A DNA stretch of 32,852 nt from JAZDFH01 sp043808035 (GCA_043808035.1 JAZDFH010000009.1:1-32852); one strand, 5' to 3'; counted from the stretch's first letter, positions 15,384 to 23,031 are shown. Program-made: numbers and translations. The notes: generated by a model not told the origin, from the letters alone.

Positions 15384-17180
15384 CTATACAAAAACTTTTT
15401 TATATTCCGTTATAATTTCCTTCAATCCCGCGTCTATTTCAGGAGTCAAATCCTTCTTATCCTCTATTAATTCCATAATAGTTTGATATTTGCGGCGCGC
15501 GAATTCAACTAATCCCTTTTCAAAATCTCCTATACGCTTAATAGGAATAGTATCCAGCATACCGTTCACGACCGCATATAACACTACGATTTCATCCGCA
15601 AGCGGCATTGGCGCATATTGTATTTGTTTCAAAAGTTCACGACCCCTCTCTCCTCGAGATAATTGCGCCTTTGTCGTATCATCGACTTCCGCTCCAAACT
15701 TCACAAAAGCTTCCATCTCATGATATTGCGCCAAGTCAATTCTTAAACGGCCCGCAACTTTTTTCATTATCTTTGTCTGCGCATCACCACCAACTCTGGA
15801 TACTGACAAACCGACATTGATTGCAGGTCTAAAACCCGTATTAAATAATCCCGATTCTAAATAAATCTGACCATCTGTAATAGAAATAACATTCGTTGAA
15901 ATATAAGAAGTAACATCTCCACCTAATGTCTCTATTATTGGTAAAGCCGTTAACGAGCCACCACCATTCTCATTATTCAACTTTGCCGCTCTTTCCAAAA
16001 GCCGAGAGTGAACATAAAAAATATCTCCAGGATACGCCTCACGTCCAATCGGTCGTTTTAATAATGCGGACATCTCTCTATACGCTACCGCATGTTTGGA
16101 TAAATCATCATAAATAACCAATGCATGTTTTCCCTTATCCATTAACTCTTCACCAATAGCACACGCCGCATAAGGAGCCAAATATCGAAAAGCGGTTTGC
16201 TCGTTTGCTAAAGCCGCCACTACAATAGTATGAGATAAAGCACCTTCCTTTCTTAATATCTCAACCACTTTCGCTACTGATGCAGCCTTCTGCCCTATCG
16301 CGGCATAAATACAGATTATATCTGAATTCTTTTGATTAATGATTGTATCGATAGCAAGGGTTGTCTTACCTAATTTTCTATCACCAATAATCAATTCTCT
16401 TTGCCCTCGCCCAATAGGAATCATAGCGTCTATTGCCTTAATGCCCGTTTGAACAGCTTCTTTCACAGGCTGCCGTTCTACAACGCCGGGAGCTATTCGT
16501 TCCACCAATCGATAATTCTCAGTTACAATTTTACCCTTCCCATCTATCGGTATTCCTAAAGGATTCACTATCCTCCCAATCATTTCTTCACCAACAGGGA
16601 TTTCCAAGAGATGTCCCGTGCATTTCACTAATGATCCTTCTTTGATTTTCTCTTCAGGACCCAAAAGAATACAACCGACACTATCTTTTTCGAGACTAAA
16701 GGCTAAACCATACACACCTTCTACAAATTCCAAAACCTCCATAGAGCCGACTTGTCCTAACCCTGCCACACGAGCAATTCCATCACAAACCTGTAAGACA
16801 ACCCCTTCTTTCCGCATATCATCAACGGTAAACGTTACTTTTGTAGCAGAAATAATTTCTTTGAGTTGTCGAGTAATGTCTTCTGTTTTAATTTGTTCAA
16901 CCGTACCCTTAAGTTCTAAAATTCTTTTGTCTAATTCACTGATAAAATTCTGTCTCGGATCTAATCGTATCTTTTTTTCTCGCCCCAAAAAAAGTGCCGG
17001 ACATTCCTGCTGAAAATCAATAAAAACTTTTATTTGGAGTTTCTTTTCAGCAATCGTTGAAAGACGATCCTCCAATTCCTCAACAAAACCGGGACTAAAT
17101 GCGGTGGGAGTCATAATAATCAACGGCTGTTCAGCTCCCCGCAACTCCTCTTTTAATACTTGATCTTTATTGTTTTTCAT
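15384..17180 (-). CDS. atpA: ATP synthase alpha subunit with N-terminal delta-like domain
   Basis: A 598-aa alpha subunit, about 90 residues longer than normal. Residues 98-598 are typical alpha: KEGVVLQVCDGIARVAGLG, Walker A GDRKLGKTTLAID near residue 270, and the arginine finger in VGLSVSRVGG. Residues 15-85 resemble the C-terminal domain of the delta (OSCP) stator subunit: FSPGFVEELEDRLS, then KKLQIKVFID, GREKKIRLDP and FISELDKRILELKG match, in order, the E. coli delta segments for helix, KVKLNCKID, RAGDMVID and VRGRLERLADVL. There is no separate atpH between atpF and atpA (only 117 bp). I infer a delta-CTD/alpha fusion that lost the delta N-terminal domain. The alpha call is certain; the delta homology is from eye alignment. 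Confidence 0.95.
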   Translation of the reverse strand: MKNNKDQVLKEELRGAEQPLIIMTPTAFSPGFVEELEDRLSTIAEKKLQIKVFIDFQQECPALFLGREKKIRLDPRQNFISELDKRILELKGTVEQIKTEDITRQLKEIISATKVTFTVDDMRKEGVVLQVCDGIARVAGLGQVGSMEVLEFVEGVYGLAFSLEKDSVGCILLGPEEKIKEGSLVKCTGHLLEIPVGEEMIGRIVNPLGIPIDGKGKIVTENYRLVERIAPGVVERQPVKEAVQTGIKAIDAMIPIGRGQRELIIGDRKLGKTTLAIDTIINQKNSDIICIYAAIGQKAASVAKVVEILRKEGALSHTIVVAALANEQTAFRYLAPYAACAIGEELMDKGKHALVIYDDLSKHAVAYREMSALLKRPIGREAYPGDIFYVHSRLLERAAKLNNENGGGSLTALPIIETLGGDVTSYISTNVISITDGQIYLESGLFNTGFRPAINVGLSVSRVGGDAQTKIMKKVAGRLRIDLAQYHEMEAFVKFGAEVDDTTKAQLSRGERGRELLKQIQYAPMPLADEIVVLYAVVNGMLDTIPIKRIGDFEKGLVEFARRKYQTIMELIEDKKDLTPEIDAGLKEIITEYKKVFV

Positions 17181-17297
17181 AATACCAACTTCTATTAAAA
17201 TATTTCATTATGGCTGGAAGTATCCGATTCTTTATGCCTCTATAATCATCACCTACTATTTTAGTAGTATTGGTTAACTACACCGATAATAGCAAAA

Positions 17298-17834
17298 TTA
17301 CTTCGAAGAAACGCCAGCCAACACATCTTTTATCCCCTTCGTATCAACGGGAGATTCATGAAACCCCTGTAAAATCGCTTTTTCTATCTTACCCTTATTA
17401 TCTTGTTTGCTCATATTGAATAACGCTTGATCTACATTCGTACGAGCAAGATCAACAAGCAACACATTCATCTCCTTCTTAAGATCCTCCCTCTCTTTTT
17501 CTATCGTCTTCCTACTGCACTCTATAATTTTTTCCGCTTCAGATTTGCCATTGGCAATAATTTCTTTCTTCATCTCTTCAGCTTTTTGAATTATATCCCT
17601 TGATCTTTCCTCAGCTTGAGTAATAATCTGCGCTTTCTCAACAGTAACCATTTCTCTCTCTTTTTTTACCTGCTCCATTTGATCTAAGCTTTCTTTAATT
17701 TTAACTTTCCTTTCTTGCAGCATAGTATACACTGGTACAAAAAGAACTTTTTTTAATACAAAAAAAAGTACAACAAAATTGACTATTGAGAATAAAAAAA
17801 TTTTAAGATCGAAACTTAACGGTAATCCTTCCAT
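17298..17834 (-). CDS. atpF: ATP synthase b subunit
   Basis: The peripheral-stalk subunit: one N-terminal membrane helix (residues 8-32, IFLFSIVNFVVLFFVLKKVL) then a long charged right-handed coiled coil (residues 38-150) with many Lys/Glu heptads. At 178 aa it is a standard b length. The tail binds delta in other bacteria; here the only delta-like domain is the one fused to alpha. It starts 23 bp after atpE. Confidence 0.92.
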   Translation of the reverse strand: MEGLPLSFDLKIFLFSIVNFVVLFFVLKKVLFVPVYTMLQERKVKIKESLDQMEQVKKEREMVTVEKAQIITQAEERSRDIIQKAEEMKKEIIANGKSEAEKIIECSRKTIEKEREDLKKEMNVLLVDLARTNVDQALFNMSKQDNKGKIEKAILQGFHESPVDTKGIKDVLAGVSSK

Positions 17835-17857
17835 AAAAATTTATTATTTTATTTCTC

Positions 17858-18169
17858 CTACATTTTCGCAATGATCATAAAAGCAATCAACAGACAATAA
17901 ATTGCCAATGCCTCAACAAGAGCCATAGAGATCAACATGGTCGTAAACAACTTATTCCCCACTTCAGGCTGACGGGCCGTTCCATCTAATGCAGCCTTAG
18001 CTATTTTCCCCATAGCTCGGCTTGCTCCAAAAGCGCCAAGGCCAATACACCCTGCAGCCGCGACAGCCAAAAGCCCCTTATCAAGCCATGCTCCACCCCC
18101 AACCGCAGCAGCGACCGTCTGAGCTTCCTGCGTTGCAGCAAGAACAGTATGTAAAATTGGTAAATTCAT
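17858..18169 (-). CDS. atpE: ATP synthase c subunit
   Basis: The proteolipid rotor subunit. Helix 1 (residues 31-54) has the glycine repeat AGCIGLGAFGASRA, the polar loop is ARQPE (residues 66-70), and helix 2 carries the ion-binding E86 in MALVEALAIYCLL. The residue after the Glu is Ala, not Ser or Thr, so the sodium-binding signature is absent and proton use is likely (inference). An N-terminal extension of about 25 residues precedes helix 1, giving 103 aa against the usual 70-85. Confidence 0.95.
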   Translation of the reverse strand: MNLPILHTVLAATQEAQTVAAAVGGGAWLDKGLLAVAAAGCIGLGAFGASRAMGKIAKAALDGTARQPEVGNKLFTTMLISMALVEALAIYCLLIAFMIIAKM

Positions 18170-18189
18170 AAATGTAATTTTTTATTTTT

Positions 18190-18993
18190 TTAATCGTGAA
18201 CCCCCCATTCTTCTTTCATGTAGAACAGGCTTAAATTAGTAAAAACGACAGCCTGTATTACTGCGACCATAACATCAAAACATAAAATAATAAAGGGTAT
18301 ACAAAGCGTAACAACTAACGCTGGTTTAGCTATCGCAATATTCATAGTCTCTCCCAAAATCGTGTGTTCACCATAAACATTGCCGAAGAGCCTTAACGAA
18401 AGAGAAAGTAATCGGGCCACATTATCAACCATCTTCAAGACAAGAAACACCAAGACTAAGATTTGAGCCGGTACATTTTTTAGACATCGTAATAAAAAAT
18501 CCCAAATACCTTTTTTTTTCTCTTTTTTATTTTGGGAAGAAGAGTCATGATCATCGCCGGAAGTTAATCCAGGGATAGGATTGAACAACATTTTTAAAGC
18601 CTTCTTCGGTCCATTAACAATAAAGAAACTATAAAACTGTAGTCCAAACACACAAATAAACGCAAGGGCTACAGTCACACTTATATCACCTGTCGGAGGA
18701 TTTGAAAAGGGATAAGGGAAAATAAGTAAAAGATTCGAAAACAAGATATAAAGGAAAAGCGTTCCTAAAAATGGCAACGCGACAAGCACCAATTTTTCTC
18801 CCAACACCGGTTCTATTAAATTAACCAAGAATTCCACAATTGCTTCACCGATATTCTGAATACCTCCGGGGACCCCGTCTTTCTTTTTTCTAAAATTCAC
18901 CCAAAAAGCAAATATGGCCGCCATCCCAGTTACTATGCCTCCAAAAAAAAGGAAATATCCAAGATTGCCATTGTAACCAAAGCCATGTGACAT
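18190..18993 (-). CDS. atpB: ATP synthase a subunit
   Basis: The membrane half-channel subunit of Fo. Five or six membrane helices are visible, and the essential arginine is R201 in SLSLRLFGNVYGEH. A charged insert, SGDDHDSSSQNKKEKKKG (residues 145-162), sits in the loop before the Arg helix; it is not in typical a subunits. Length is 267 aa. It is the first gene of the operon; no atpI precedes it. Confidence 0.95.
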   Translation of the reverse strand: MSHGFGYNGNLGYFLFFGGIVTGMAAIFAFWVNFRKKKDGVPGGIQNIGEAIVEFLVNLIEPVLGEKLVLVALPFLGTLFLYILFSNLLLIFPYPFSNPPTGDISVTVALAFICVFGLQFYSFFIVNGPKKALKMLFNPIPGLTSGDDHDSSSQNKKEKKKGIWDFLLRCLKNVPAQILVLVFLVLKMVDNVARLLSLSLRLFGNVYGEHTILGETMNIAIAKPALVVTLCIPFIILCFDVMVAVIQAVVFTNLSLFYMKEEWGVHD

Positions 18994-19064
18994 AGTATAT
19001 ATTTTTATATTATTTCTTATAAATTAAAACAGCACGGGCAGTGCTAAACTTAAAATCTGCCTCC

Positions 19065-19093
19065 TTTATATACCTACTCACGTAAGAAATCAA
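19065..19093 (-). promoter_or_regulatory. ATP synthase operon promoter
   Basis: On the minus strand TTGATT (19093-19088) and TATAAA (19070-19065) are 17 bp apart. The leader of about 65 nt before atpB contains a small hairpin, AGCAC/GTGCT around 19031-19045, followed by a T-rich stretch. Confidence 0.55.
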
Positions 19094-19201
19094 GTATATG
19101 TTTTTTCTATTCTGTGAACAAAGGGGCAGTATCAGATATAAATTTGTCCGTAGAGTACAATTATGGAAAAATTTACTATCACAAAAAAACTCCTCTTGCC
19201 C

Positions 19202-19218
19202 TCTAATCTAAGATTAGA
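19202..19218. promoter_or_regulatory. 17-bp palindrome between divergent genes
   Basis: TCTAATCT-A-AGATTAGA is a perfect palindrome with a one-base centre, in the 340-bp gap between atpB (minus) and the membrane protein gene at 19333 (plus). It has no T-tract and a one-base loop, so an operator for a dimeric regulator is more likely than a terminator. Confidence 0.45.
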
Positions 19219-19228
19219 CTACAAGAAT

Positions 19229-19257
19229 TTGACACATATGTCATTTTATGATAATTA
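19229..19257 (+). promoter_or_regulatory. Possible promoter of membrane protein gene at 19333
   Basis: TTGACA at 19229-19234 with TAATTA 17 bp on; a better TATAAT lies at 19262-19267. An inverted repeat TGACA-N4-TGTCA (19230-19243) overlaps the -35. Confidence 0.4.
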
Positions 19258-19291
19258 TTAGTATAATTATAAGAACATTAACAATTAACAT

Positions 19292-19319
19292 TTTTGAGTA
19301 ATTTTTTAATTACTCAAAA
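19292..19319 (+). promoter_or_regulatory. Hairpin abutting the ribosome binding site
   Basis: TTTTGAGTAAT (19292-19302) pairs perfectly over 11 bp with ATTACTCAAAA (19309-19319). The 3' arm runs straight into the GGGGG Shine-Dalgarno of the gene at 19333. It may protect the mRNA 5' end or modulate initiation; it lacks a T-tract and is not a terminator on the plus strand. Confidence 0.55.
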
Positions 19320-19332
19320 GGGGGATACACAT

Positions 19333-19734
19333 ATGTTTTACACTATTATTTGGGGTTTTATTATCTTGTTAATTTCGTTAGTAGGATGGATTTTTTACAG
19401 ATATGTATCTACTAAACCCATATGTAATTGTGAAAATTGCTTAAAAGGAGATCCATTCTTTGCAGGTCAGGGACCATGCCTATGGAAAGAATTGGAAGAA
19501 TATTTCAAAGATAAAAGTAAGGCTGCAAGAGCAATCCAGGAATTTAGTCGACAAAGAGGTATCTTAATGGATAAAGAATTAGAAATCCTATGGAAAGGGA
19601 ATAAACTCGAAATTAAAGAAATCCAGAAAAAGATTAAAAAAATTTCTCAAAGAATAGAAAAAAAAGAAAAAATAATCATCCAGAACTTAGAAGATAAAAT
19701 GGAAGTAATGATGATTTTGCATAAGATACAATAA
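19333..19734 (+). CDS. Single-TM protein with Cys cluster and coiled-coil tail, unknown
   Basis: A 133-aa protein. Residues 3-24 form one membrane helix (IIWGFIILLISLVGWIFYRY). Then comes a cysteine cluster, CNCENCLKGDPFFAGQGPC, with four Cys that could bind a metal. Residues 60-130 are Lys/Glu-rich and should be a long helix. The ATG at 19333 is chosen because AAAGGGGG ends 7 bases before it; an upstream in-frame ATG at 19294 would lie in the hairpin and lacks a Shine-Dalgarno. It is divergent from the ATP synthase operon. I do not recognise a family. Confidence 0.7.
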   Translation: MFYTIIWGFIILLISLVGWIFYRYVSTKPICNCENCLKGDPFFAGQGPCLWKELEEYFKDKSKAARAIQEFSRQRGILMDKELEILWKGNKLEIKEIQKKIKKISQRIEKKEKIIIQNLEDKMEVMMILHKIQ

Positions 19735-19743
19735 AGCCCCTAA

Positions 19744-19776
19744 AACAACCTATCACCACTGATAGGTTGTTTTTTA
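19744..19776. terminator. Bidirectional intrinsic terminator
   Basis: AACAACCTATCA (19744-19755) pairs perfectly over 12 bp with TGATAGGTTGTT (19760-19771); T-run follows on plus and A-run precedes. It lies between two convergent genes and overlaps the stop of the minus-strand gene. Confidence 0.85.
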
Positions 19777-20409
19777 TTGCGTTTGATTCGTCAACACATC
19801 AAATTGTTGCATCGCCTTTTTATACTCATTATTAAGAGCATTAATAGCTTCCGCCTCTTCATTCATTTTGTCGATCAATCCCTGTATCTGCTCTGCGATC
19901 GCAGTATCTTGCGTACCACTTCCTTCCATAAAATGCGACTTAAGCAAGTCTAACAATTGAAATGTATACGTATTATAGTTTATTAATCGCTGTGTAATCT
20001 GCGCACCATATATCGTTGCTTGTAAACCAACTTGTGCAGCTTCCTCAGGACGAACTTCAGCAAGTTTCTCCGTGATATGCACTAATTCATACGATAGTTG
20101 CAACGCATCCTCTCTGACCTGCTCATTTTTTTGTATCTCTGTAAGCACAAGATTCAACGCAGTGTTATAATCCTCGCCAAGTTCTGCCTGCCGAATCGTT
20201 TTCAGAGTATTCACAGACTCACGAGCCCCCGCAACAATACCTTCAGAAATTGAAGCACCACGAATCCGTGCCGCTAACAATTCCGTAGGGACGAACGGTT
20301 TCTCTTTTGGATGAATGCGTCTCAAAAAAAATATCGCTGCAGTAAGAGTAAGGAGTAAAAAGAGAAGATATCTCCACCATTTTTTCTCTCGAAAATACAA
20401 AAACGACAT
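19774..20409 (-). CDS. Single-TM helical protein, unknown
   Basis: A 211-aa protein with one N-terminal membrane helix (residues 13-30, YLLFLLLTLTAAIFFL) preceded by basic residues, so the rest is probably outside the membrane. Residues 40-210 are predicted almost all helical and are rich in Glu, Gln and Ala, ending in a coiled-coil-like segment. There is no Cys after the helix, so it is not a lipoprotein. The size and helical character fit a periplasm-facing or surface helical bundle. No family recognised. Confidence 0.72.
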   Translation of the reverse strand: MSFLYFREKKWWRYLLFLLLTLTAAIFFLRRIHPKEKPFVPTELLAARIRGASISEGIVAGARESVNTLKTIRQAELGEDYNTALNLVLTEIQKNEQVREDALQLSYELVHITEKLAEVRPEEAAQVGLQATIYGAQITQRLINYNTYTFQLLDLLKSHFMEGSGTQDTAIAEQIQGLIDKMNEEAEAINALNNEYKKAMQQFDVLTNQTQ

Positions 20410-20481
20410 ATTTACACTCTAGGGAATTTCTTTACAAGAATCAAGCAGTATTTTACAATGCTTCTTAGTGTCGTAAGATAC

Positions 20482-20553
20482 GCGGGCGTCGTATAGTGGC
20501 TATTATATTTCCTTGCCAAGGAAGAGACGGCAGTTCGATTCTGCTCGCCCGCT
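20482..20553 (+). tRNA. tRNA-Gly (GCC)
   Basis: A full cloverleaf: acceptor GCGGGCG (20482-20488) with CGCCCGC (20546-20552), anticodon loop TTGCCAA between TTTCC and GGAAG, and T-loop TTCGATT. Discriminator is T at 20553. The 3' CCA is not encoded. Confidence 0.95.
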
Positions 20554-20583
20554 CATATTAGTGCATCAACGTTCTGGAAATAC

Positions 20584-20610
20584 AAAAAACTCCTCTGAAA
20601 GGAGTTTTTT
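20584..20610 (+). terminator. Intrinsic terminator after tRNA-Gly
   Basis: AAAACTCCT and AGGAGTTTT form the stem with a short loop; T-run on plus and A-run on the other side, so it may also act on the minus-strand receiver gene. Confidence 0.8.
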
Positions 20611-20644
20611 CTTATGACACAGAAACTATAACCTATTCTTGATT

Positions 20645-20995
20645 TTATTGTCCTAAATATTCCTTAACTTTCGAGGCAATATATTCAATAGAAACATCAC
20701 TCTTGATTAAAAAATCACGAACACCTGCAGGATATGCTGATCTTTCAAGGTTCGTTAGAATTATTGTCGGGATATCTTTTTTAAGATCATTTTTTAGGTG
20801 ATATAAAAATCCGATACCATCCATTTTGGGCAAAATAAGATCAAGAAGAATAAGGTCTACCTCCATATGCTCCAACATACGAAGAGCACTTTCTCCGTCT
20901 GATGATGTTTCGACAGGATACCCACACGCCTCCAATCCATTTTTAAGGAGGTCTCGATACTGAACATCATCTTCAATAACAAGTATTTTTTTCAT
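20645..20995 (-). CDS. Stand-alone response regulator receiver
   Basis: A CheY-like single receiver domain of 116 aa with no output domain. The acid pocket D9/D10, the phosphorylation site D52 (LLDLILPKMDG), T81 and the conserved K98 (LIKSD) are all present, so it should be phosphorylatable. The partner kinase is not in the window unless it is one of the 7-TM proteins at the ends, whose kinase parts are missing. It follows proB on the same strand after 95 bp. Confidence 0.92.
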   Translation of the reverse strand: MKKILVIEDDVQYRDLLKNGLEACGYPVETSSDGESALRMLEHMEVDLILLDLILPKMDGIGFLYHLKNDLKKDIPTIILTNLERSAYPAGVRDFLIKSDVSIEYIASKVKEYLGQ

Positions 20996-21090
20996 AATAG
21001 AGATTATCCCTTTTTTAAAAGTATATCATTGTGACTTCAACGCAACCAGTCAACCTGTGCATAGGCATTGAAATACTCCAATGCTTTTGG

Positions 21091-21897
21091 TCAATAGAAT
21101 CGGTCTCTAAGACCTATCATTGTCCCGACATCGCACCCAGAAGAAAACATCTCAATAACATTCGGCACTCCGCCCGCTACGGCAACGCGCATTCCTGCTT
21201 GCGCACACAGAGTTGCTTCATGTACTTTTACCCTCATCCCACCACTTCCATTATGAGAAGTTCCTGCTATTTTAGATGAATCATTTCTCCATTCTCGCCA
21301 GTCAATTTCAGCATATAATCGAGCATCCTTATCTTGCGATGGATCTCCTGAGTAAACGCCACCAACACGGGTTAGGAATAAAACCGCATCGCTTTTAAGC
21401 AGGAATGCGACCATACGGGCAAGTCTGTCATTCTCGCTAATACCTTCTTCCATAAGACGAATCTCCTCATCGGAAATAACATCATTTTCGTTCACTACGG
21501 GAATAATTCCGTGTGATGCATACGTATCAAGCGCCGTCCTGATATTTTCTCGTTCATGATCATCCTGCCAATTAGCAAACGTTACCCATACTTGCGCTAT
21601 TTCTTTCCCATAAGAAGAAAATGAATCTCCCCATTTGTTCAATAAATGTCGATTACCAATACCCGCTATCTCTTTCTTATTGAAACAGTCAGAAGAAATA
21701 CTCAACGATGAAAGACGTTCCCTTCCCGCCTTAATTGAACCAGAACTGACGATAACGACCCTTGTTCCAACGTTTGATAATTCGGCTATCTGTCGAGCAT
21801 AATGATCAAAGACCCCCTGATCAAGATGTTCATCTCCTCCAAAAAAATTCTCCGTTCCAAACTTGACCACTAATGTACCTATATGTTTTTTCTTCAT
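21091..21897 (-). CDS. proB: Glutamate 5-kinase, catalytic domain only
   Basis: The first enzyme of proline synthesis: ATP-dependent phosphorylation of glutamate. It is an amino-acid-kinase fold of 268 aa. Hallmarks: LVVKFGTE, VIVSSGSIKAG, PVVNENDVIS, ENDRLARMVA, LFLTRVGGVYSGDP and NGSGGMRVKVHEA. The NEND and GSGGM motifs are specific to glutamate 5-kinases among this fold. The PUA domain of E. coli ProB is absent, which is common. No proA or proC is in the window. A T-box leader with a terminator precedes it, so expression should rise when a cognate tRNA is uncharged. Confidence 0.9.
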   Translation of the reverse strand: MKKKHIGTLVVKFGTENFFGGDEHLDQGVFDHYARQIAELSNVGTRVVIVSSGSIKAGRERLSSLSISSDCFNKKEIAGIGNRHLLNKWGDSFSSYGKEIAQVWVTFANWQDDHERENIRTALDTYASHGIIPVVNENDVISDEEIRLMEEGISENDRLARMVAFLLKSDAVLFLTRVGGVYSGDPSQDKDARLYAEIDWREWRNDSSKIAGTSHNGSGGMRVKVHEATLCAQAGMRVAVAGGVPNVIEMFSSGCDVGTMIGLRDRFY

Positions 21898-21921
21898 AAT
21901 TTTCCCATCCTTATATGTATT

Positions 21922-21977
21922 AAAAAACCTCGTCCTTACTACACCAGAACAATCGTTCTGTCATAGTAAGGACGAGG
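21922..21977 (-). terminator. Terminator of the proB T-box
   Basis: A 14-bp perfect stem with an inner AGAAC/GTTCT hairpin and a T6 tract (A-run 21922-21927 on plus). It is mutually exclusive with T-box antiterminator pairing because CCTTAC is used in both. Confidence 0.92.
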
Positions 21978-22216
21978 CTCTTACAAAACACCACGTGGTA
22001 CCACCTTACTTTACTTCTTCATCATTGAAGGAAATCTCATTAACTGGCAGCCATACATCAGATACCAGTGTCCCTCTTTATACGGTTAGGCATCCGTCAC
22101 TGCTTATTACCGTCTCCGGTCTTTTCGCAGGCAGCTCCCGGGCCGGTTCTCCGCCAACCGGCAGATACTATTCCCGTTCAATGCTTTTATAACTCTATTT
22201 ATTTGTTAATAGTATT
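21922..22216 (-). promoter_or_regulatory. T-box riboswitch upstream of proB
   Basis: Read on the minus strand. The T-box core is TGGTACCACG (22003-21994; consensus TGGNACCGCG), within GTAAGG...CCTTAC, the antiterminator. The exclusive terminator is a perfect 14-bp stem, CCTCGTCCTTACTA with TAGTAAGGACGAGG (21977-21964 with 21941-21928), followed by six T. Further 5' are AGTA in the position of the specifier-loop motif (near 22170) and a GC-rich hairpin GCCGGTT/AACCGGC with a TGGCGGAG-like loop. The base N=T would pair with discriminator A. The specifier triplet cannot be fixed by eye; proline is expected from the gene, and CCC/CCG bases face the AGTA region. Confidence 0.88.
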
Positions 22217-22245
22217 AGCCTACGGGTTTAAATTATATCTGTCAA
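22217..22245 (-). promoter_or_regulatory. Promoter of the T-box/proB transcript
   Basis: On the minus strand TTGACA (22245-22240) and TAGGCT (22222-22217) with a 17-bp spacer. The predicted leader before proB is about 310 nt, right for a T-box. Confidence 0.6.
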
Positions 22246-22282
22246 TATACGCAATCATCAAAATCTCTGTGATAAACATATG

Positions 22283-22353
22283 CGGGAGATGAGGGGATCG
22301 AACCCCCGACCGCGGTTTTGGAGACCGCTATTATACCACTTAACTAATCTCCC
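22283..22353 (-). tRNA. tRNA-Trp (CCA)
   Basis: On the minus strand: acceptor GGGAGAT (22353-22347) with ATCTCCC (22290-22284), anticodon loop CTCCAAA in stem GCGGT/ACCGC, T-loop TTCGATC. Discriminator G at 22283; CCA is not encoded. Confidence 0.95.
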
Positions 22354-22459
22354 TCTACCAATAGCTCCTTAATACAGAATACCGTAAAATACCCATAAAA
22401 GACAAGAATACGACCATGAATTTCCACACTTACAATAATCGTCAAATTACTTATGAGAT

Positions 22460-22497
22460 AAAAAAAAGCGGTACCTTAATCAAATAAGGTACCGCTT
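22460..22497 (-). terminator. Intrinsic terminator after NYN protein gene
   Basis: AAGCGGTACCTTA pairs perfectly over 13 bp with TAAGGTACCGCTT around a 6-base loop; the minus-strand product ends in a T-run. Confidence 0.92.
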
Positions 22498-22506
22498 CCT
22501 GAAAAA

Positions 22507-23031
22507 TTAAACGTATGCGGAAAATCCAGCAAAGAGTACATCCATATGATTTTCTAAGTCGGTAAATTTATCAGCGGCTTTTTGCAAAATTATTGCTGTA
22601 TTTTTCCTAAAACTAACAACTTCGACTTTAATGCCTTGTTTATGTAGTTCCTCTACGAGCGGGACAAAATCACCATCACCAGTCGCAAGAACTACAACAT
22701 CAATCTTTTCGTCTCTCACTAAACATAATGCATCAACCACTATTGCAATATCCCAATTAGCTTTTTGACCACCATTAGGGAAAGTACGAACTCCTTTTGT
22801 CTTGATTTCCATCCCTGATTTTTTTAGAAAACTAAAAAAATCTTCCTCATGAGGATTGTTTCCTCGTACGCCATATCCAATAGCGCGAACCAATGTTCTC
22901 CCTTGTAATGCCTTATCGATTAGCTTTTGATAATTCACTTTGCTATTGTGAAAATTCCTTGCATGATAGTAGAGATTCTGCATATCAAAAAGGATTAACA
23001 CACGCTGTTTTTCATTGTGTAATTTGCTCAT
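22507..23031 (-). CDS. NYN domain protein (LabA/DUF88-like), first copy
   Basis: A PIN-like NYN-fold protein of 174 aa, expected to be a metal-dependent RNase. Acidic-site residues are visible: D16 and N19 in LILFDMQNLYYHARN, an Asp in NWDIAIVVDAL, and TGDGDFVPLVEEL near residue 117. It is a clear paralogue of the protein at 30098, with the same key positions. It is the last gene of the tyrS side of the block, with 103 bp to tyrS and a strong terminator after it. RNase activity is inferred from the family. Confidence 0.88.
   Translation of the reverse strand: MSKLHNEKQRVLILFDMQNLYYHARNFHNSKVNYQKLIDKALQGRTLVRAIGYGVRGNNPHEEDFFSFLKKSGMEIKTKGVRTFPNGGQKANWDIAIVVDALCLVRDEKIDVVVLATGDGDFVPLVEELHKQGIKVEVVSFRKNTAIILQKAADKFTDLENHMDVLFAGFSAYV

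Noticed and set aside
17181..17297. Remnant of a delta subunit gene between atpF and atpA
   Set aside because: Only about 35 codons are open in one frame, without a start codon or similarity to delta; no gene can be supported in this 117-bp gap.
17858..18169. Sodium-dependent c ring
   Set aside because: The residue after the ion-binding Glu is Ala and the polar Ser/Thr ligand expected for sodium types is missing.
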